DNA from: Pseudomonas fluorescens
GTDB taxonomy: Bacteria; Pseudomonadota; Gammaproteobacteria; Pseudomonadales; Pseudomonadaceae
Length of the DNA stretch: 64,000 bases
Direction of reading: 5' to 3'
NCBI RefSeq assembly: GCF_001902145.1
Contig: NZ_MRST01000023.1
Coordinates: forward strand, 1 to 64,000
This document shows positions 1 through 8,969 of the stretch, piece by piece (position 1 is the stretch's first letter; every line of letters begins with the position of its first letter). The position numbers were made by a program, and so were the translations under genes. The notes below the pieces were generated by a model, which ran no database searches, was not told where the DNA came from, and saw nothing but the letters and a program-made list of their open reading frames with translations.

Positions 1-68
1 GCAGTGAAACGATGCATCGCCGATGGTAGTGTGGGGTTTCCCCATGTGAGAGTAGGTCATCGTCAAGA
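1..68 (+). rRNA. rrf: 5S ribosomal RNA, 3' part only
   Basis: The first ~68 bases match the 3' half of pseudomonad 5S rRNA, including the GATGGTAGTGTGGGG helix region and the closing GTCATCGTCAAG end. The 5' part lies before the window, so this is presumably the last gene of an rrn operon transcribed rightward. An intrinsic terminator follows directly. The exact 3' end is estimated to within a few bases. Confidence 0.93.
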
Positions 69-78
69 TTAAATTCCG

Positions 79-114
79 AAACCCCAATTGCGAAAGCAGT
101 TGGGGTTTTGTTTT
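79..114 (+). terminator. rho-independent terminator of the rRNA operon
   Basis: A stem AAACCCCAATTG / CAGTTGGGGTTT encloses a CGAAAG loop and is followed by GTTTTG. It starts about 10 bases after the 5S end, as expected for rrn termination. Confidence 0.9.
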
Positions 115-259
115 GGGCGCTCGAAAAGTGTCTGCCTTGTCCCCGTACACCTGTCAGCCTCAACCTCCGACCTGACTGCCCCGACAAATTTGCACAGTTA
201 TTTCTGAGCGACACCACTAGAATAGCCACCTAACCATTTTTAGAGTCAGAGCCCTATCT

Positions 260-919
260 ATGCCCGATCCGGTTGATGCCCACGAGGTATCGGATTTACC
301 GCTGGACGATCTGGTGGCATGCCATGAGTGCGACTTGCTGATGCGCAAACCAACGCTCGCCCTCGGCGAAAAAGCCCAATGCCCACGTTGCGGCTACGAG
401 CTATACGCTCACCGTCACAATGTGGTCGAGCGCAGTCTCGCCTTGGTACTGGCAGCCCTGCTGCTGTACGTCCCCGCGAACTTTTTGCCCATCATGCAGC
501 TCAATCTACTTGGGCAGTCTTCGGAGGACACCGTGTGGAGCGGCGTCGTTGGCCTGTTCGATACGGGTATGCAAGGCGTTGCCGCCGTGGTGTTCCTGTG
601 CAGCATGGGTATCCCCTTGCTCAAATTGCTCTGCCAACTGGCGGTGCTGCTCAGCATTCGCTGGAACATCGGTCGCAATTACGGGCTGCTGCTATACCGC
701 ATCTACCACCACATGAAGGATTGGGGGATGTTGGAGGTCTACTTGATGGGTGTGCTGGTGGCGATCGTAAAGCTCGCCGACATGGCTTCCATCACAATCG
801 GCCTGGGTCTGGTCTGCTTCGTCAGTCTATTAATGGTCCAAGTTCTGCTTGAAGTGGTGATGTCGCCCCATCAGGTCTGGCAAGCGCTGTCAGGAGAGGA
901 TGACCATGCGGGCGATTGA
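260..919 (+). CDS. PqiA/LetA-family membrane protein, N-terminal half protein
   Basis: A 219-residue inner-membrane protein of the paraquat-inducible protein A family. It begins with a soluble zinc-ribbon-like segment in which four cysteines pair as C21-x2-C24 and C41-x2-C44. About four hydrophobic segments follow, starting with the ALVLAALLLYVPANFLPIM signature. In E. coli LetA (YebS, 427 residues) two such modules are fused; here the second module is the overlapping next ORF, and together the two add up to the length of LetA. The family works with MCE-ring proteins (LetB/PqiB) in lipid movement across the periplasm. The operon with the MCE gene supports this role; the transported lipid is unknown. 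Confidence 0.88.
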   Translation: MPDPVDAHEVSDLPLDDLVACHECDLLMRKPTLALGEKAQCPRCGYELYAHRHNVVERSLALVLAALLLYVPANFLPIMQLNLLGQSSEDTVWSGVVGLFDTGMQGVAAVVFLCSMGIPLLKLLCQLAVLLSIRWNIGRNYGLLLYRIYHHMKDWGMLEVYLMGVLVAIVKLADMASITIGLGLVCFVSLLMVQVLLEVVMSPHQVWQALSGEDDHAGD

Positions 920-1529
920 TGCAGGCATTCTGATTTGTACTGAATGCCATGAGTTGAACAAGCAGGAAGCGGATAGCGAGGAGCAACTCTGCACCCGTTG
1001 CGGTGCGTTGATCCATGCCCGTCGCCCCAATAGCCTCACGCGCACCTGGGCGCTGTTGATCACCGCAGCGATCCTGTATATCCCCGCTAACCTGTTACCC
1101 ATCATGACGGTCAACTCCCTCGGCCAAGGCGACCCCAGCACCATCATGTCGGGTGTCATCCAGCTGGTGCAGCATGGGATGTTTCCCATCGCTGCCGTGG
1201 TGTTCATCGCCAGTATCCTGGTACCGACATTCAAGTTGGTCGGCATTGGCTTGCTGTTGTTCTCGGTGCAGCGCCACCAACCGCTGTCCGCGCAACAACG
1301 TATCGTGATGTATCGCTTTATCGAATTCATTGGACGTTGGTCCATGCTGGATATCTTTGTGATCGCCATCCTGGTGGCGGTCGTTAACTTTGGGCGACTA
1401 GCCAGCGTCGAGGCCAACCTCGGCGCTGCGGCGTTCGCCAGTGTGGTGATCTTGACGATGCTTGCCGCAGTAACTTTCGATCCCCGACTGATTTGGGATA
1501 ACACGGAGTCGGACGACGACCATGAGTGA
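906..1529 (+). CDS. PqiA/LetA-family membrane protein, C-terminal half protein
   Basis: A second PqiA module of about 207 residues with its own CxxC...CxxC zinc ribbon (CTEC and CTRC) and the LITAAILYIPANLLPIM signature, then further membrane segments. The ATG at 906 is preferred over the in-frame ATG at 900, because GAGG at 896-899 lies 6 bases before 906. It overlaps the upstream gene by 14 bases and the downstream MCE gene by 8, so the three are probably translationally coupled. It corresponds to the second half of E. coli LetA and probably pairs with the first half protein in the membrane. Confidence 0.87.
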   Translation: MRAIDAGILICTECHELNKQEADSEEQLCTRCGALIHARRPNSLTRTWALLITAAILYIPANLLPIMTVNSLGQGDPSTIMSGVIQLVQHGMFPIAAVVFIASILVPTFKLVGIGLLLFSVQRHQPLSAQQRIVMYRFIEFIGRWSMLDIFVIAILVAVVNFGRLASVEANLGAAAFASVVILTMLAAVTFDPRLIWDNTESDDDHE

Positions 1530-3825
1530 TTTGCCTAAAGCTAAAACCCGCCCAGCCTCTAACTGGTCGGCCATTTGGGTGCTGCCCCTGATTGCCCTGA
1601 TCATCGGTGGCTGGCTGGGGTGGCGTGCCTATTCCCAACAAGGTATCGAGATTCAAGTTCGCTTTGAGAGCGGCGAAGGCATTCAGGTCAACAAGACCGA
1701 AGTGGTCTACAAGGGCATGACCGTAGGCAAGGTCAAAACCCTGGCCCTGGATGACGAGGGCAGCAATCGCGGGGTGATCGCCACCATCGAGATGAACAAG
1801 GACGTTGAGCAGTACCTCAAGACCAACACCCGCTTCTGGTTGGTCAAGCCCAGCGTCAGCCTTGCCGGTATCACCGGCCTGGAAACCCTGGTTTCAGGTA
1901 ACTACATCGCCGCAAGCCCCGGTGATGGCGAGCCCACGCGCAAGTTCAAGGCGCTCTCCGAAGAGCCGCCGTTGTCCGACGCCAAGCCCGGCTTGCACCT
2001 GACTCTCAAGGCCGATCGCCTGGGCTCGTTGAACCGTGGCAGTCCGGTGTTCTACAAGCAGATTCAGGTTGGCCAGGTCAAAAGCTATCTGCTGTCTGAA
2101 GACCAGAGCACCGTCGAGATCAAGGTCTATATCGAGCCGACCTATGCCAACCTGGTGCGCAAACACACGCGTTTCTGGAATGCCAGTGGCATCAGTATCG
2201 ACGCCAACCTTTCCGGCTTGAAAGTGCGCAGCGAATCCCTCTCCAGCATTGTCGCCGGTGGTATCGCCTTCGCCACGCCGGAAAACCGTAAAGACAGCCC
2301 GCCCACCGACCCGAGCCTGCCTTTCCGCCTATACGAAGATTTCGATGCCGCCGCAGCGGGGATCAAGGTCAAGGTCAAACTCACCGACTTTGAAGGCCTG
2401 CAGGCCGGGCGTACGCCGGTCATGTACAAAGGCATCCAGGTCGGCAGCCTGAAAACCCTGAAGATCGACCCGGACCTGTCCAGCGCCAGCGCCGAGTTGA
2501 CCCTCGATCCATTGGCTGAAGACTACCTGGTCGAAGACACGCAGTTCTGGGTGGTCAAACCGTCCATCTCCCTGGCGGGCATCACCGGCCTGGAGGCCTT
2601 GGTCAAGGGCAACTACATCGCGATTCGCCCAGGCGACAAAGGCACCCCGCCACAACGCGAATACGTAGCCCGCGCCAAGGCGCCGCCTTTGGACCTGCGC
2701 TCCCCGGGCCTGCACATGGTGTTGCTCACCGACAGCCTGGGCTCGTTGGATGTCGGCAGCCCGATTCTGTACAAACAGGTCAAAGTCGGTTCGGTGCAGA
2801 GCTACCAGTTTTCACGCAAGAAAAAACAGCTGGTGATCGGCGTTCATATCGAGAAGGAATACGAAAGCCTGGTCAACGGCTCGACGCGCTTCTGGAATGC
2901 CAGCGGCGTCACCCTCACGGGCGGCCTCACCGGCGGTATCCAGGTCAAAAGCGAATCCCTGGCCAGCCTGATGGCAGGCGGTATCGCCTTCGAAACGCCG
3001 GAACCGAACGTGCCATTGAAACATCGCATCCCGCGCTTCCGCCTGTATGCCGACCGTGATGCCGCCAACCAGCACGGCACTCTGGTGACCATCAAAGTCG
3101 ACCGAGCCGACGGCCTGAGCGCCGGCACACCGGTGCGCTTCAAGGGGCTGGATGTGGGCAAGATCGAGAGTGTCGACCTCAGTGCCGACATGCAGTCGGT
3201 GCTGCTCAAGGCGCGTATCACTCAGGTCGCGGACCGCATTGCGCGTACGGGCAGCCAGTTCTGGGTGGTCAAGCCGGAACTGGGGCTGATGAAGACGGCT
3301 AACCTGGAGACCCTGGTCACCGGCCAATACATCGAAGTGCAACCGGCCGCGAAAAACGCCGGCCCGCAGAAGAGCTTTGTCGCCCTGGCCCAGCCGCCTG
3401 AAACCGTGCATCAGGAAGCTGGCCTGAGCCTCACACTCAGCGCCGCCCGCCGTGGTTCGTTGAAGGAAGGGGTACCGGTGACCTACCGTGAAGTGACGGT
3501 CGGCAAAGTCACCGGCTATGAGCTCGGCCAGACCGCTGACCGTGTGTTGGTGCACATCCTGATCGAGCCCAAGTATGCGCCTCTGGTACGCAGTGGCAGC
3601 CGCTTCTGGAACACTAGCGGCTTTGGCCTTGACTTCGGCTTGTTCAAGGGCGCGACCGTGCGTACCGAGTCCCTGGAGACGCTGGTGGCCGGCGGGATCG
3701 CCTTTGCCACGCCGGATGGCGAGCGCATGGGCAACCCGGCACGGCCGCAGCAGACGTTCCCGTTGTTCGACAAGTTTGAGGATGAGTGGCTGACCTGGGC
3801 GCCTAAGATTCCATTGGGCAAGTAG
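1522..3825 (+). CDS. pqiB: MCE-domain intermembrane lipid transport protein (PqiB/LetB type)
   Basis: A 767-residue periplasm-spanning protein anchored by one N-terminal membrane helix (WSAIWVLPLIALIIGGWLGW). I count six MCE/MlaD repeats, starting near residues 45, 158, 278, 394, 520 and 636, each with a variant of the G-x-P-V-x-Y-K-x-x-x-V-G pattern. Known relatives form stacked hexameric rings with a central hydrophobic tunnel: E. coli PqiB has three MCE domains and LetB seven. By length and split-LetA context this protein is closer to LetB, with one repeat fewer. The ATG at 1522 overlaps the upstream stop. The symbol follows usual Pseudomonas annotation; letB would be an equally fair name. 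Confidence 0.9.
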   Translation: MSDLPKAKTRPASNWSAIWVLPLIALIIGGWLGWRAYSQQGIEIQVRFESGEGIQVNKTEVVYKGMTVGKVKTLALDDEGSNRGVIATIEMNKDVEQYLKTNTRFWLVKPSVSLAGITGLETLVSGNYIAASPGDGEPTRKFKALSEEPPLSDAKPGLHLTLKADRLGSLNRGSPVFYKQIQVGQVKSYLLSEDQSTVEIKVYIEPTYANLVRKHTRFWNASGISIDANLSGLKVRSESLSSIVAGGIAFATPENRKDSPPTDPSLPFRLYEDFDAAAAGIKVKVKLTDFEGLQAGRTPVMYKGIQVGSLKTLKIDPDLSSASAELTLDPLAEDYLVEDTQFWVVKPSISLAGITGLEALVKGNYIAIRPGDKGTPPQREYVARAKAPPLDLRSPGLHMVLLTDSLGSLDVGSPILYKQVKVGSVQSYQFSRKKKQLVIGVHIEKEYESLVNGSTRFWNASGVTLTGGLTGGIQVKSESLASLMAGGIAFETPEPNVPLKHRIPRFRLYADRDAANQHGTLVTIKVDRADGLSAGTPVRFKGLDVGKIESVDLSADMQSVLLKARITQVADRIARTGSQFWVVKPELGLMKTANLETLVTGQYIEVQPAAKNAGPQKSFVALAQPPETVHQEAGLSLTLSAARRGSLKEGVPVTYREVTVGKVTGYELGQTADRVLVHILIEPKYAPLVRSGSRFWNTSGFGLDFGLFKGATVRTESLETLVAGGIAFATPDGERMGNPARPQQTFPLFDKFEDEWLTWAPKIPLGK

Positions 3826-3840
3826 ACCCGAGTTGCGGCT

Positions 3841-3924
3841 ATCGCGGGCAAGCCCGGCTCCCACAGGGGTATGTATTTTCAGCAAGAATGCATTCCAACT
3901 GTGGGAGGGGGCTTGCCCCCGATG
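3841..3924. repeat. REP pair (REPIN-like), imperfect
   Basis: An arm reading ATCGCGGGCAAGCCCGGC + TCCCACAG (3841-3866) faces an inverted arm GTGGGAGGGGGCTTGCCCCCGATG (3901-3924). This is the paired-REP architecture of P. fluorescens, here diverged between arms. It sits downstream of the MCE gene. Confidence 0.75.
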
Positions 3925-3960
3925 AGGCCCACAAAAGCTCCACAAAACCCAAGCCGAAAA

Positions 3961-3993
3961 AAAGGCCGCGATCCAAAGATCGCGGCCTTTTTA
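3961..3993. terminator. bidirectional intrinsic terminator between pqi and mks operons
   Basis: A perfect 13-bp stem (AAAGGCCGCGATC / GATCGCGGCCTTT) with loop CAAA is flanked by A-rich and T-rich tracts on the two sides. It therefore serves the rightward pqi operon and the leftward mksB end, which stops at 4010. Confidence 0.9.
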
Positions 3994-4009
3994 CTTTCAG
4001 TACAACCCG

Positions 4010-6850
4010 TCAGACTTCATCCAGCTCCGGCTCGTCCGCCTGCACATTCATCGTCGCCTTCACCACATCATGGCGACGGATGTACTTCCAGTCCGCCTCA
4101 TCAATGTAGATCCCGTTCGGCCCGCTGCCGCCTTCCAGGTCGATCGCCACCTGGGCGGACACCTGCGGCTTCACACTGGCCAGGATCGGCACAAAGCCCA
4201 ATTGCAGGCTGGTTTCCAACAGCGCTGCCTGGTTCTTCTCATCGATGTCTGCCGCTTCATCGAGGTAGTACGGCAACCGCACGCGACCGGCCTGGTCGCG
4301 GTCCATAAGGTGCAGCAACAAGTACATGTTGGTCAGCGCCTTGATGGTCATGGTAGTGCCGTTGGACGCAGCGCCGTCGATGTCGGTATGGATCACCGGC
4401 TGGCCGTGGACCTTGGTGATTTCGAACGCCAACTCGAACAAGTCCTTGAGGCCCAACTGGTTATGGTTGGCGGCTACCAGGCGAGCCAGGTATTCCTTGG
4501 CTTCTTCGTTCTTGTTGTCCTGTTCGGCGCTCTGGCTGAGGTCGAACACCGACAGGGTCTCGCCTTCTTCATACTGACCGGCGCTGTGGATGATCTGGTC
4601 GATATGCTTGAGCGCTTCCTTGTTCGGTGCCAGCACGATGCGAAAGCTTTGCAGGTTGGAAACCTGGCGCTTGTTGATCTCGCGGTTGAACAACGCCAGT
4701 TGGTGTTCCAGGCTGTCGTAGTCGCTGCGGATATTGCGCAGGGTACGGGCGATGTCGGTGACCGCTGCCCGGCGCGCCTTGCCGAGGGTCAGCGCCTCGT
4801 CGGTACGGTGCGCATAGGCGTTGATCAGCAGTTGCAGACGACGCTCGACATCATCCTCACTGTCGAACTTGGCCACGCCCTTGAGACGCACCTGGGCGTA
4901 CAGCGCTTCGATCTGGCCATCGGCGCGCAGCAGGCCCTGCCAGCTGTCCTGATAGTCATTGAGCAGCGGCAGCAGGTTGTCCATGGAGTCGTCGACCGGG
5001 TCCATGAACGGTGTCCCGAACGGCAGGTCCGCCGGCAACAGCTGACGACGGCGTAACGCGTCATCCAGCGTGCGCTGCTTGGCTTCCATGTCGCCGATCT
5101 GACGGCCGACCAATTGCAGCTTGGCCGACAGTTGCTGGACACGCTCGGTAAAGGCATCGCTGGAACGCTTCAACTCGTCCTGGGCGGCTTCCATCTGCGC
5201 CAGGTTTTCCAGTTTCTCGCCTTCTTCGACGCTCAGGGTCTGGGTGCGGCGGAAGTCTTCCAGGGCCTTCTGGGCATCCAGTACCTGCTGGTACAGCGCT
5301 TCGGTCTGGGTCTTGCTTGCGGCGCGGTCGGACGCCACGGCCTGCTGGGTTTTCAGTTGCTTGAGCTCTTTTTCCAGGCGCTCTTTCTGGTCACGCAACG
5401 CGGCGCGGTCCGCCAGGGCTTGCAAGGCCGGCGGCTCGATGTGCGAGATGTCGATGGACAGCCCCGGCACTTCAAAGCGCTCGCCCTTGAAGCCATCGAG
5501 GATCTGCTCCAGGGATTTGACCCACTGGCCGTCCTCGTCCAGCGTGATGCCATGTTCGCCCAGCGGCAGGCTGAACAACGAGCTGTTGAACAGGCGCATC
5601 AGGCGCTCGACATCCTGCTGCGAGAACTCTTCACGCAGCTTGGCGTAGCTGTTGTTGTCTGCGTGATCGAGCTGCTGCTTGACCGACTTCAAGCGTTTTT
5701 CCAGGTCGCGCAGACGCTCGTCCAGGTCTTCGGCGCTGAACTGTCGCGACTGCGCCAGGGCGCCCGCCAGTTCATCGTGGGCGTCCTTGGCGGCGAGCAG
5801 TTGTTGCTCCAGCATCTTGACGTCATCCACCAGGGCAAAGCGGTGCTTGAGCACCGACAACTCGCCCAACCAGCGCTGGATGCCACTGATTTCTCGCTCC
5901 AGGCGCATCAGCTCCTGGGTGCCGCCGCGCTGGTCGTTTTGCAGCGCGTCTTGTTCGTTGCGGTAGTGTTCGGCCTGGATGGTCAGCTCTTCCTTGCGCG
6001 CACTGGCGTAGTCCGACCAGGTGCCCAGCAACGAATCCAGCAGCGGCGACAGGCGATGCAATTTGCCGCGCAGGGCGTCGCGCTGTTTCACGCCATTGGC
6101 CAAGGCTTCAACCAAGGGGCCGGCAGCCACCAGCGAGTTGTAGTCCTGCTCCATGCGTCGCACATCGCGGAAGGCTTCTTCACAGGCCGCGATGTAGTCG
6201 ACACTGCCCGAACGCAGGCTGTGTTCGAAGGCATCAAGGAACAGTTGCTTGAGCTTGGCCGCGGTGATTTCGCGCATGTGCAGCAGGTTGATAAACAGCG
6301 CGCGGAACGTCTTCAGGCTCTGCTCGCTGGTGGAGCGCAGCGGAATCAGGGTCAGGTCCAGGGGGATCGACGTATGCCCGCCCACCAGCAAGCGCCGCAG
6401 CTCATCGGGCTTGAGTTCGTAGGCTTTGAGGCCCTCGCGCTCAAGGTTGGTGAACAGCTCTTTCTGGCGCAGGCAGGTGTCGTTTTTCTGGTAGTGGGCC
6501 AGGTCCAGCTTGCCGGCGTAGGCAAAGAACTGGTGACCAAAGCCGCCGCCCGGGCCGCGGCCGACCACGCCGATGACGTGCGGGCCGTGGGGCAGGGAGA
6601 CTTCTACCAGGATGTAGCTGGTGTCGGTGGCAAAGTAGAAGCGCCGCGATTGTTCCAGGGTGTACTTGCCGAAGCTCATGTCCGACATGCGTGCCAGGAT
6701 CGGGAACTGCAAGGCGTTGATCGAGGCGGATTTACCCAGGTTGTTGGCGCCGTACACTGACAGCGGCTCTTCCAGCGGGAACAGACCCAGGCTGTAACCG
6801 GCGGTGTTCAATAGGGCGAAGCGGCGGATGCCGTAGCGTTCCTTACTCAT
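4010..6850 (-). CDS. mksB: Condensin subunit MksB (SMC-like ATPase)
   Basis: A 946-residue MukB/SMC-like protein. The N-terminal ATP-binding head carries a Walker A-type sequence GANNLGKS near residues 34-41. Long charged coiled-coil stretches follow (about 280-400 and 480-600, rich in E/K/Q/R with heptad spacing). A C-terminal head has DEAADIDEKNQ as the Walker B region. MksB with MksE and MksF forms the MukBEF-like condensin of pseudomonads, which organises and helps segregate the chromosome. Its ATG overlaps the mksE stop (ATGA). It is the last gene of the operon and is followed by a terminator, so no mksG (TOPRIM nuclease) is attached. Confidence 0.92.
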   Translation of the reverse strand: MSKERYGIRRFALLNTAGYSLGLFPLEEPLSVYGANNLGKSASINALQFPILARMSDMSFGKYTLEQSRRFYFATDTSYILVEVSLPHGPHVIGVVGRGPGGGFGHQFFAYAGKLDLAHYQKNDTCLRQKELFTNLEREGLKAYELKPDELRRLLVGGHTSIPLDLTLIPLRSTSEQSLKTFRALFINLLHMREITAAKLKQLFLDAFEHSLRSGSVDYIAACEEAFRDVRRMEQDYNSLVAAGPLVEALANGVKQRDALRGKLHRLSPLLDSLLGTWSDYASARKEELTIQAEHYRNEQDALQNDQRGGTQELMRLEREISGIQRWLGELSVLKHRFALVDDVKMLEQQLLAAKDAHDELAGALAQSRQFSAEDLDERLRDLEKRLKSVKQQLDHADNNSYAKLREEFSQQDVERLMRLFNSSLFSLPLGEHGITLDEDGQWVKSLEQILDGFKGERFEVPGLSIDISHIEPPALQALADRAALRDQKERLEKELKQLKTQQAVASDRAASKTQTEALYQQVLDAQKALEDFRRTQTLSVEEGEKLENLAQMEAAQDELKRSSDAFTERVQQLSAKLQLVGRQIGDMEAKQRTLDDALRRRQLLPADLPFGTPFMDPVDDSMDNLLPLLNDYQDSWQGLLRADGQIEALYAQVRLKGVAKFDSEDDVERRLQLLINAYAHRTDEALTLGKARRAAVTDIARTLRNIRSDYDSLEHQLALFNREINKRQVSNLQSFRIVLAPNKEALKHIDQIIHSAGQYEEGETLSVFDLSQSAEQDNKNEEAKEYLARLVAANHNQLGLKDLFELAFEITKVHGQPVIHTDIDGAASNGTTMTIKALTNMYLLLHLMDRDQAGRVRLPYYLDEAADIDEKNQAALLETSLQLGFVPILASVKPQVSAQVAIDLEGGSGPNGIYIDEADWKYIRRHDVVKATMNVQADEPELDEV

Positions 6851-7554
6851 GCGTCGGTCTCCTGTTCTTCGGCAATGGCACGGGCCAGGGCATCTTCTTC
6901 GCTTTCTTCGGTGAAGGCGCTCAGATCCAGCGGGTCATCGGTCTTCAGCAGTTTTTCATCGCTGTCTTCATCGATAATCACCGGTGCCGGCAGCGGCAGT
7001 ACGCTGTGTACGCTGGCGGCAAGGTCGCGGTCTTGCTGCACCGACAGGCACACATCCAGGAAGCGGTGCATCGGCGGCAGGAAGCGGTAGATACCGTTGT
7101 CTTCGCTGGCAAAACCCAGTTGGGTCATGCGACGCATGATTTTTTCTTCGAGCTCTTCCTGGGTCTGCACCTCGGCCTGGATAAACAGGTCACGGTATTT
7201 CTCCAGCAACGAAGGCAATTCATCGCGGCCCAGGCTGCCGCCGTCGAGCACGGCCATCGGGTCGCGACCCTGGTCGGCCAGGTGTTCGACGATGATGAAG
7301 GTGAACAGGGCCAGGCGCTGGGCGGTTTTGTTTACCTGCGCGGCAGCCACGGCAGTGTCCGGCACGAAGTAATAGAAGCCGCGGGTATCGCACACCAGCT
7401 CAAAGCCCAGGGCCTTGAACAGCGTGCGGTACTGGTCCTGGAAGTTCGACAGTTGCGCGTACAGCTCTGGGTCGCGGCGGCTGACGTGGTAACCCTTGAA
7501 CAGCTCGCGAAAGATCGGCGCCAGTTGGGACAGTTCGGATAGATCAAGATGCAT
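6847..7554 (-). CDS. mksE: Condensin subunit MksE
   Basis: A 235-residue protein beginning MHLDLSELSQLAPIF. MukE-like accessory subunits bind the kleisin and have winged-helix folds. The ATG at 7554 was chosen because upstream in-frame sequence has no sign of coding and overlaps mksF; the chosen start leaves an 11-base overlap with the mksF stop. The C-terminal ~60 residues are strongly acidic (IDEDSDEKLLKTDDPLD and following), which is usual for this subunit. It is identified mainly from position between MksF- and MksB-type genes and from size. Confidence 0.88.
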   Translation of the reverse strand: MHLDLSELSQLAPIFRELFKGYHVSRRDPELYAQLSNFQDQYRTLFKALGFELVCDTRGFYYFVPDTAVAAAQVNKTAQRLALFTFIIVEHLADQGRDPMAVLDGGSLGRDELPSLLEKYRDLFIQAEVQTQEELEEKIMRRMTQLGFASEDNGIYRFLPPMHRFLDVCLSVQQDRDLAASVHSVLPLPAPVIIDEDSDEKLLKTDDPLDLSAFTEESEEDALARAIAEEQETDA

Positions 7555-8821
7555 AAGGCGTGCTCGCAGAATTCTCGGTGGCATCGACGCCGGCCGGGAG
7601 CAGGGCGAAGGAGCGCAGGCTGACCTGGTGCTCGTGGGTGTGGTAATCGCGACGTTCCAGGCGCTCGCGCTTGAAGCGTTTTTCCCGGGACAGGCGCGAG
7701 AACCAGTACAGCAATTCATCGGTGGCGCCGTCCGGTTCCTGCTCCAGCAGCCAGGTCATCAGGTCGGGCATCGGCAGCGCGTCTTCGCAGCGTTCGAGCA
7801 TTTCCTTGACCGTACGCGGTGCGCGCGGGGCTTCGCCTTTGTGGGACTTGTGCGCCTTGGGGAAACGCGCTGGTTTGGGCTCGAAATTGGCCAGGGCATA
7901 CACATAGGCCTCGACCTGGCTGGCACTGCCCAGGAAGGTACTTTGCGGCCGGGTGAACATCGGCATCGCCGCTTGCGGCACCGCGTCCAGGCCTTTGCGG
8001 CGAATCGCCGACAGGGCCAGCGCCGCACCGCGAGTCACGGCGTTATGCCGGCGTGCTTCTTCACGCAACGGCAACAGCAGCTCACGTGCATGGCGCAAGG
8101 TCAGTTGGGCGCTGGTTTGCATTTCGAGGATGCGCGCGTGGGTGCGCAGCAGCATGTCGTCATCCACCAGGTGGCCAAGACGCTGTTGCTCGGTGAGCAT
8201 GCGCAGCAGCACGTTTTCTACCTTGCGTACGCCTTGCTCGAAGGCGCCGTCGGCGTTCACCAATTGGATCATCGGCTCGACGTATTCGTCCCAGGTCGCC
8301 AATACCTCGGCGTAACGCTGGCGCAACGGGATCTGCCGGTCGCTGGTCTTGGCGCGGTCGGCCACGGCGGCGAGGGCTTGTTCGTCGTTGGCGAGTTTTT
8401 TGAGCACATCGCGCACGCGCATATCCAAAAGGCGCAGTTGCCGGGCCAGGTCGTGGCCGTCACGGATATCGAAGGCATCCTGGATATAACCGGCCAGGCG
8501 CTCCAGGTGGCGCAAGTAGGCTTCGATTTCCAGGCACAGGCCAAGCCGGTGCTCCTTGCGAAGATAGGCGAGGAAGTCGTGGATCTGCGCGTTGAGCTCG
8601 AAACGGTTCGGGCTCTTGGCGACAGGCACCAGGATATCCAGGCGAATCCACACGTCCAGCAGGCTGGTGATGTCCTGGGGCGTGCTGTCCAGTTGTTGGG
8701 CGGCCAACTGTGCGCGCAGCTCGGCCAGGCTCAGGGTGCCTTGGTCGAAGTGTTCGCACAGAGGCTCAAGTAAGGCCCAGTGTTCGGCGAGGGCGCGCAG
8801 GACGCGCTTGGGTTCGATCAT
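7544..8821 (-). CDS. mksF: Condensin kleisin subunit MksF
   Basis: A 425-residue protein beginning MIEPKRVLRALAEHWALLEPL. It is the first gene of the mksFEB operon and has the length and helical character of MksF kleisins, which bridge the MksB heads. The N-terminal ~100 residues look like a winged-helix dimerisation domain, followed by long helices rich in Leu/Arg/Glu. The operon is divergent from holD across a 148-base spacer. Family assignment rests on operon context (MksE and MksB directly downstream) plus the overall pattern. Confidence 0.88.
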   Translation of the reverse strand: MIEPKRVLRALAEHWALLEPLCEHFDQGTLSLAELRAQLAAQQLDSTPQDITSLLDVWIRLDILVPVAKSPNRFELNAQIHDFLAYLRKEHRLGLCLEIEAYLRHLERLAGYIQDAFDIRDGHDLARQLRLLDMRVRDVLKKLANDEQALAAVADRAKTSDRQIPLRQRYAEVLATWDEYVEPMIQLVNADGAFEQGVRKVENVLLRMLTEQQRLGHLVDDDMLLRTHARILEMQTSAQLTLRHARELLLPLREEARRHNAVTRGAALALSAIRRKGLDAVPQAAMPMFTRPQSTFLGSASQVEAYVYALANFEPKPARFPKAHKSHKGEAPRAPRTVKEMLERCEDALPMPDLMTWLLEQEPDGATDELLYWFSRLSREKRFKRERLERRDYHTHEHQVSLRSFALLPAGVDATENSASTPYAS

Positions 8822-8880
8822 GGGAATGGCCGGCTGGTTGGCGATTAAAAGTCGCGATTGTACTGCATCACGCGCGGGAT

Positions 8881-8957
8881 TTATCCACAGCCGGTCAGTG
8901 CGCAGTGGGCGATTGTGGCCGAACAGCGGTAGAATCCCCGCTCTTTACTTATCCACA
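8881..8957 (+). promoter_or_regulatory. two perfect DnaA boxes in the mksF-holD spacer
   Basis: TTATCCACA, the strongest consensus DnaA box, occurs twice in the same orientation at 8881-8889 and 8949-8957. The second lies 12 bases before the holD start. A TAGAAT element at 8930-8935 could be a -10 for holD, which would put the boxes on both sides of the promoter. That the spacer is a DnaA target is an inference. Confidence 0.6.
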
Positions 8958-8969
8958 AGTGGCCGAGCT

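Noticed and set aside
5114..6760. 548-codon open frame opposite mksB
   Set aside because: Antisense shadow of a high-GC gene; biased toward Gln/Val/Gly without domain signs, while mksB has clear motifs.
7555..7719. N-terminal extension of mksE by 55 residues
   Set aside because: It overlaps mksF in another frame, has low-complexity Arg/Cys/Ser content typical of shadow frames, and MHLDLSEL at 7554 is the natural start.
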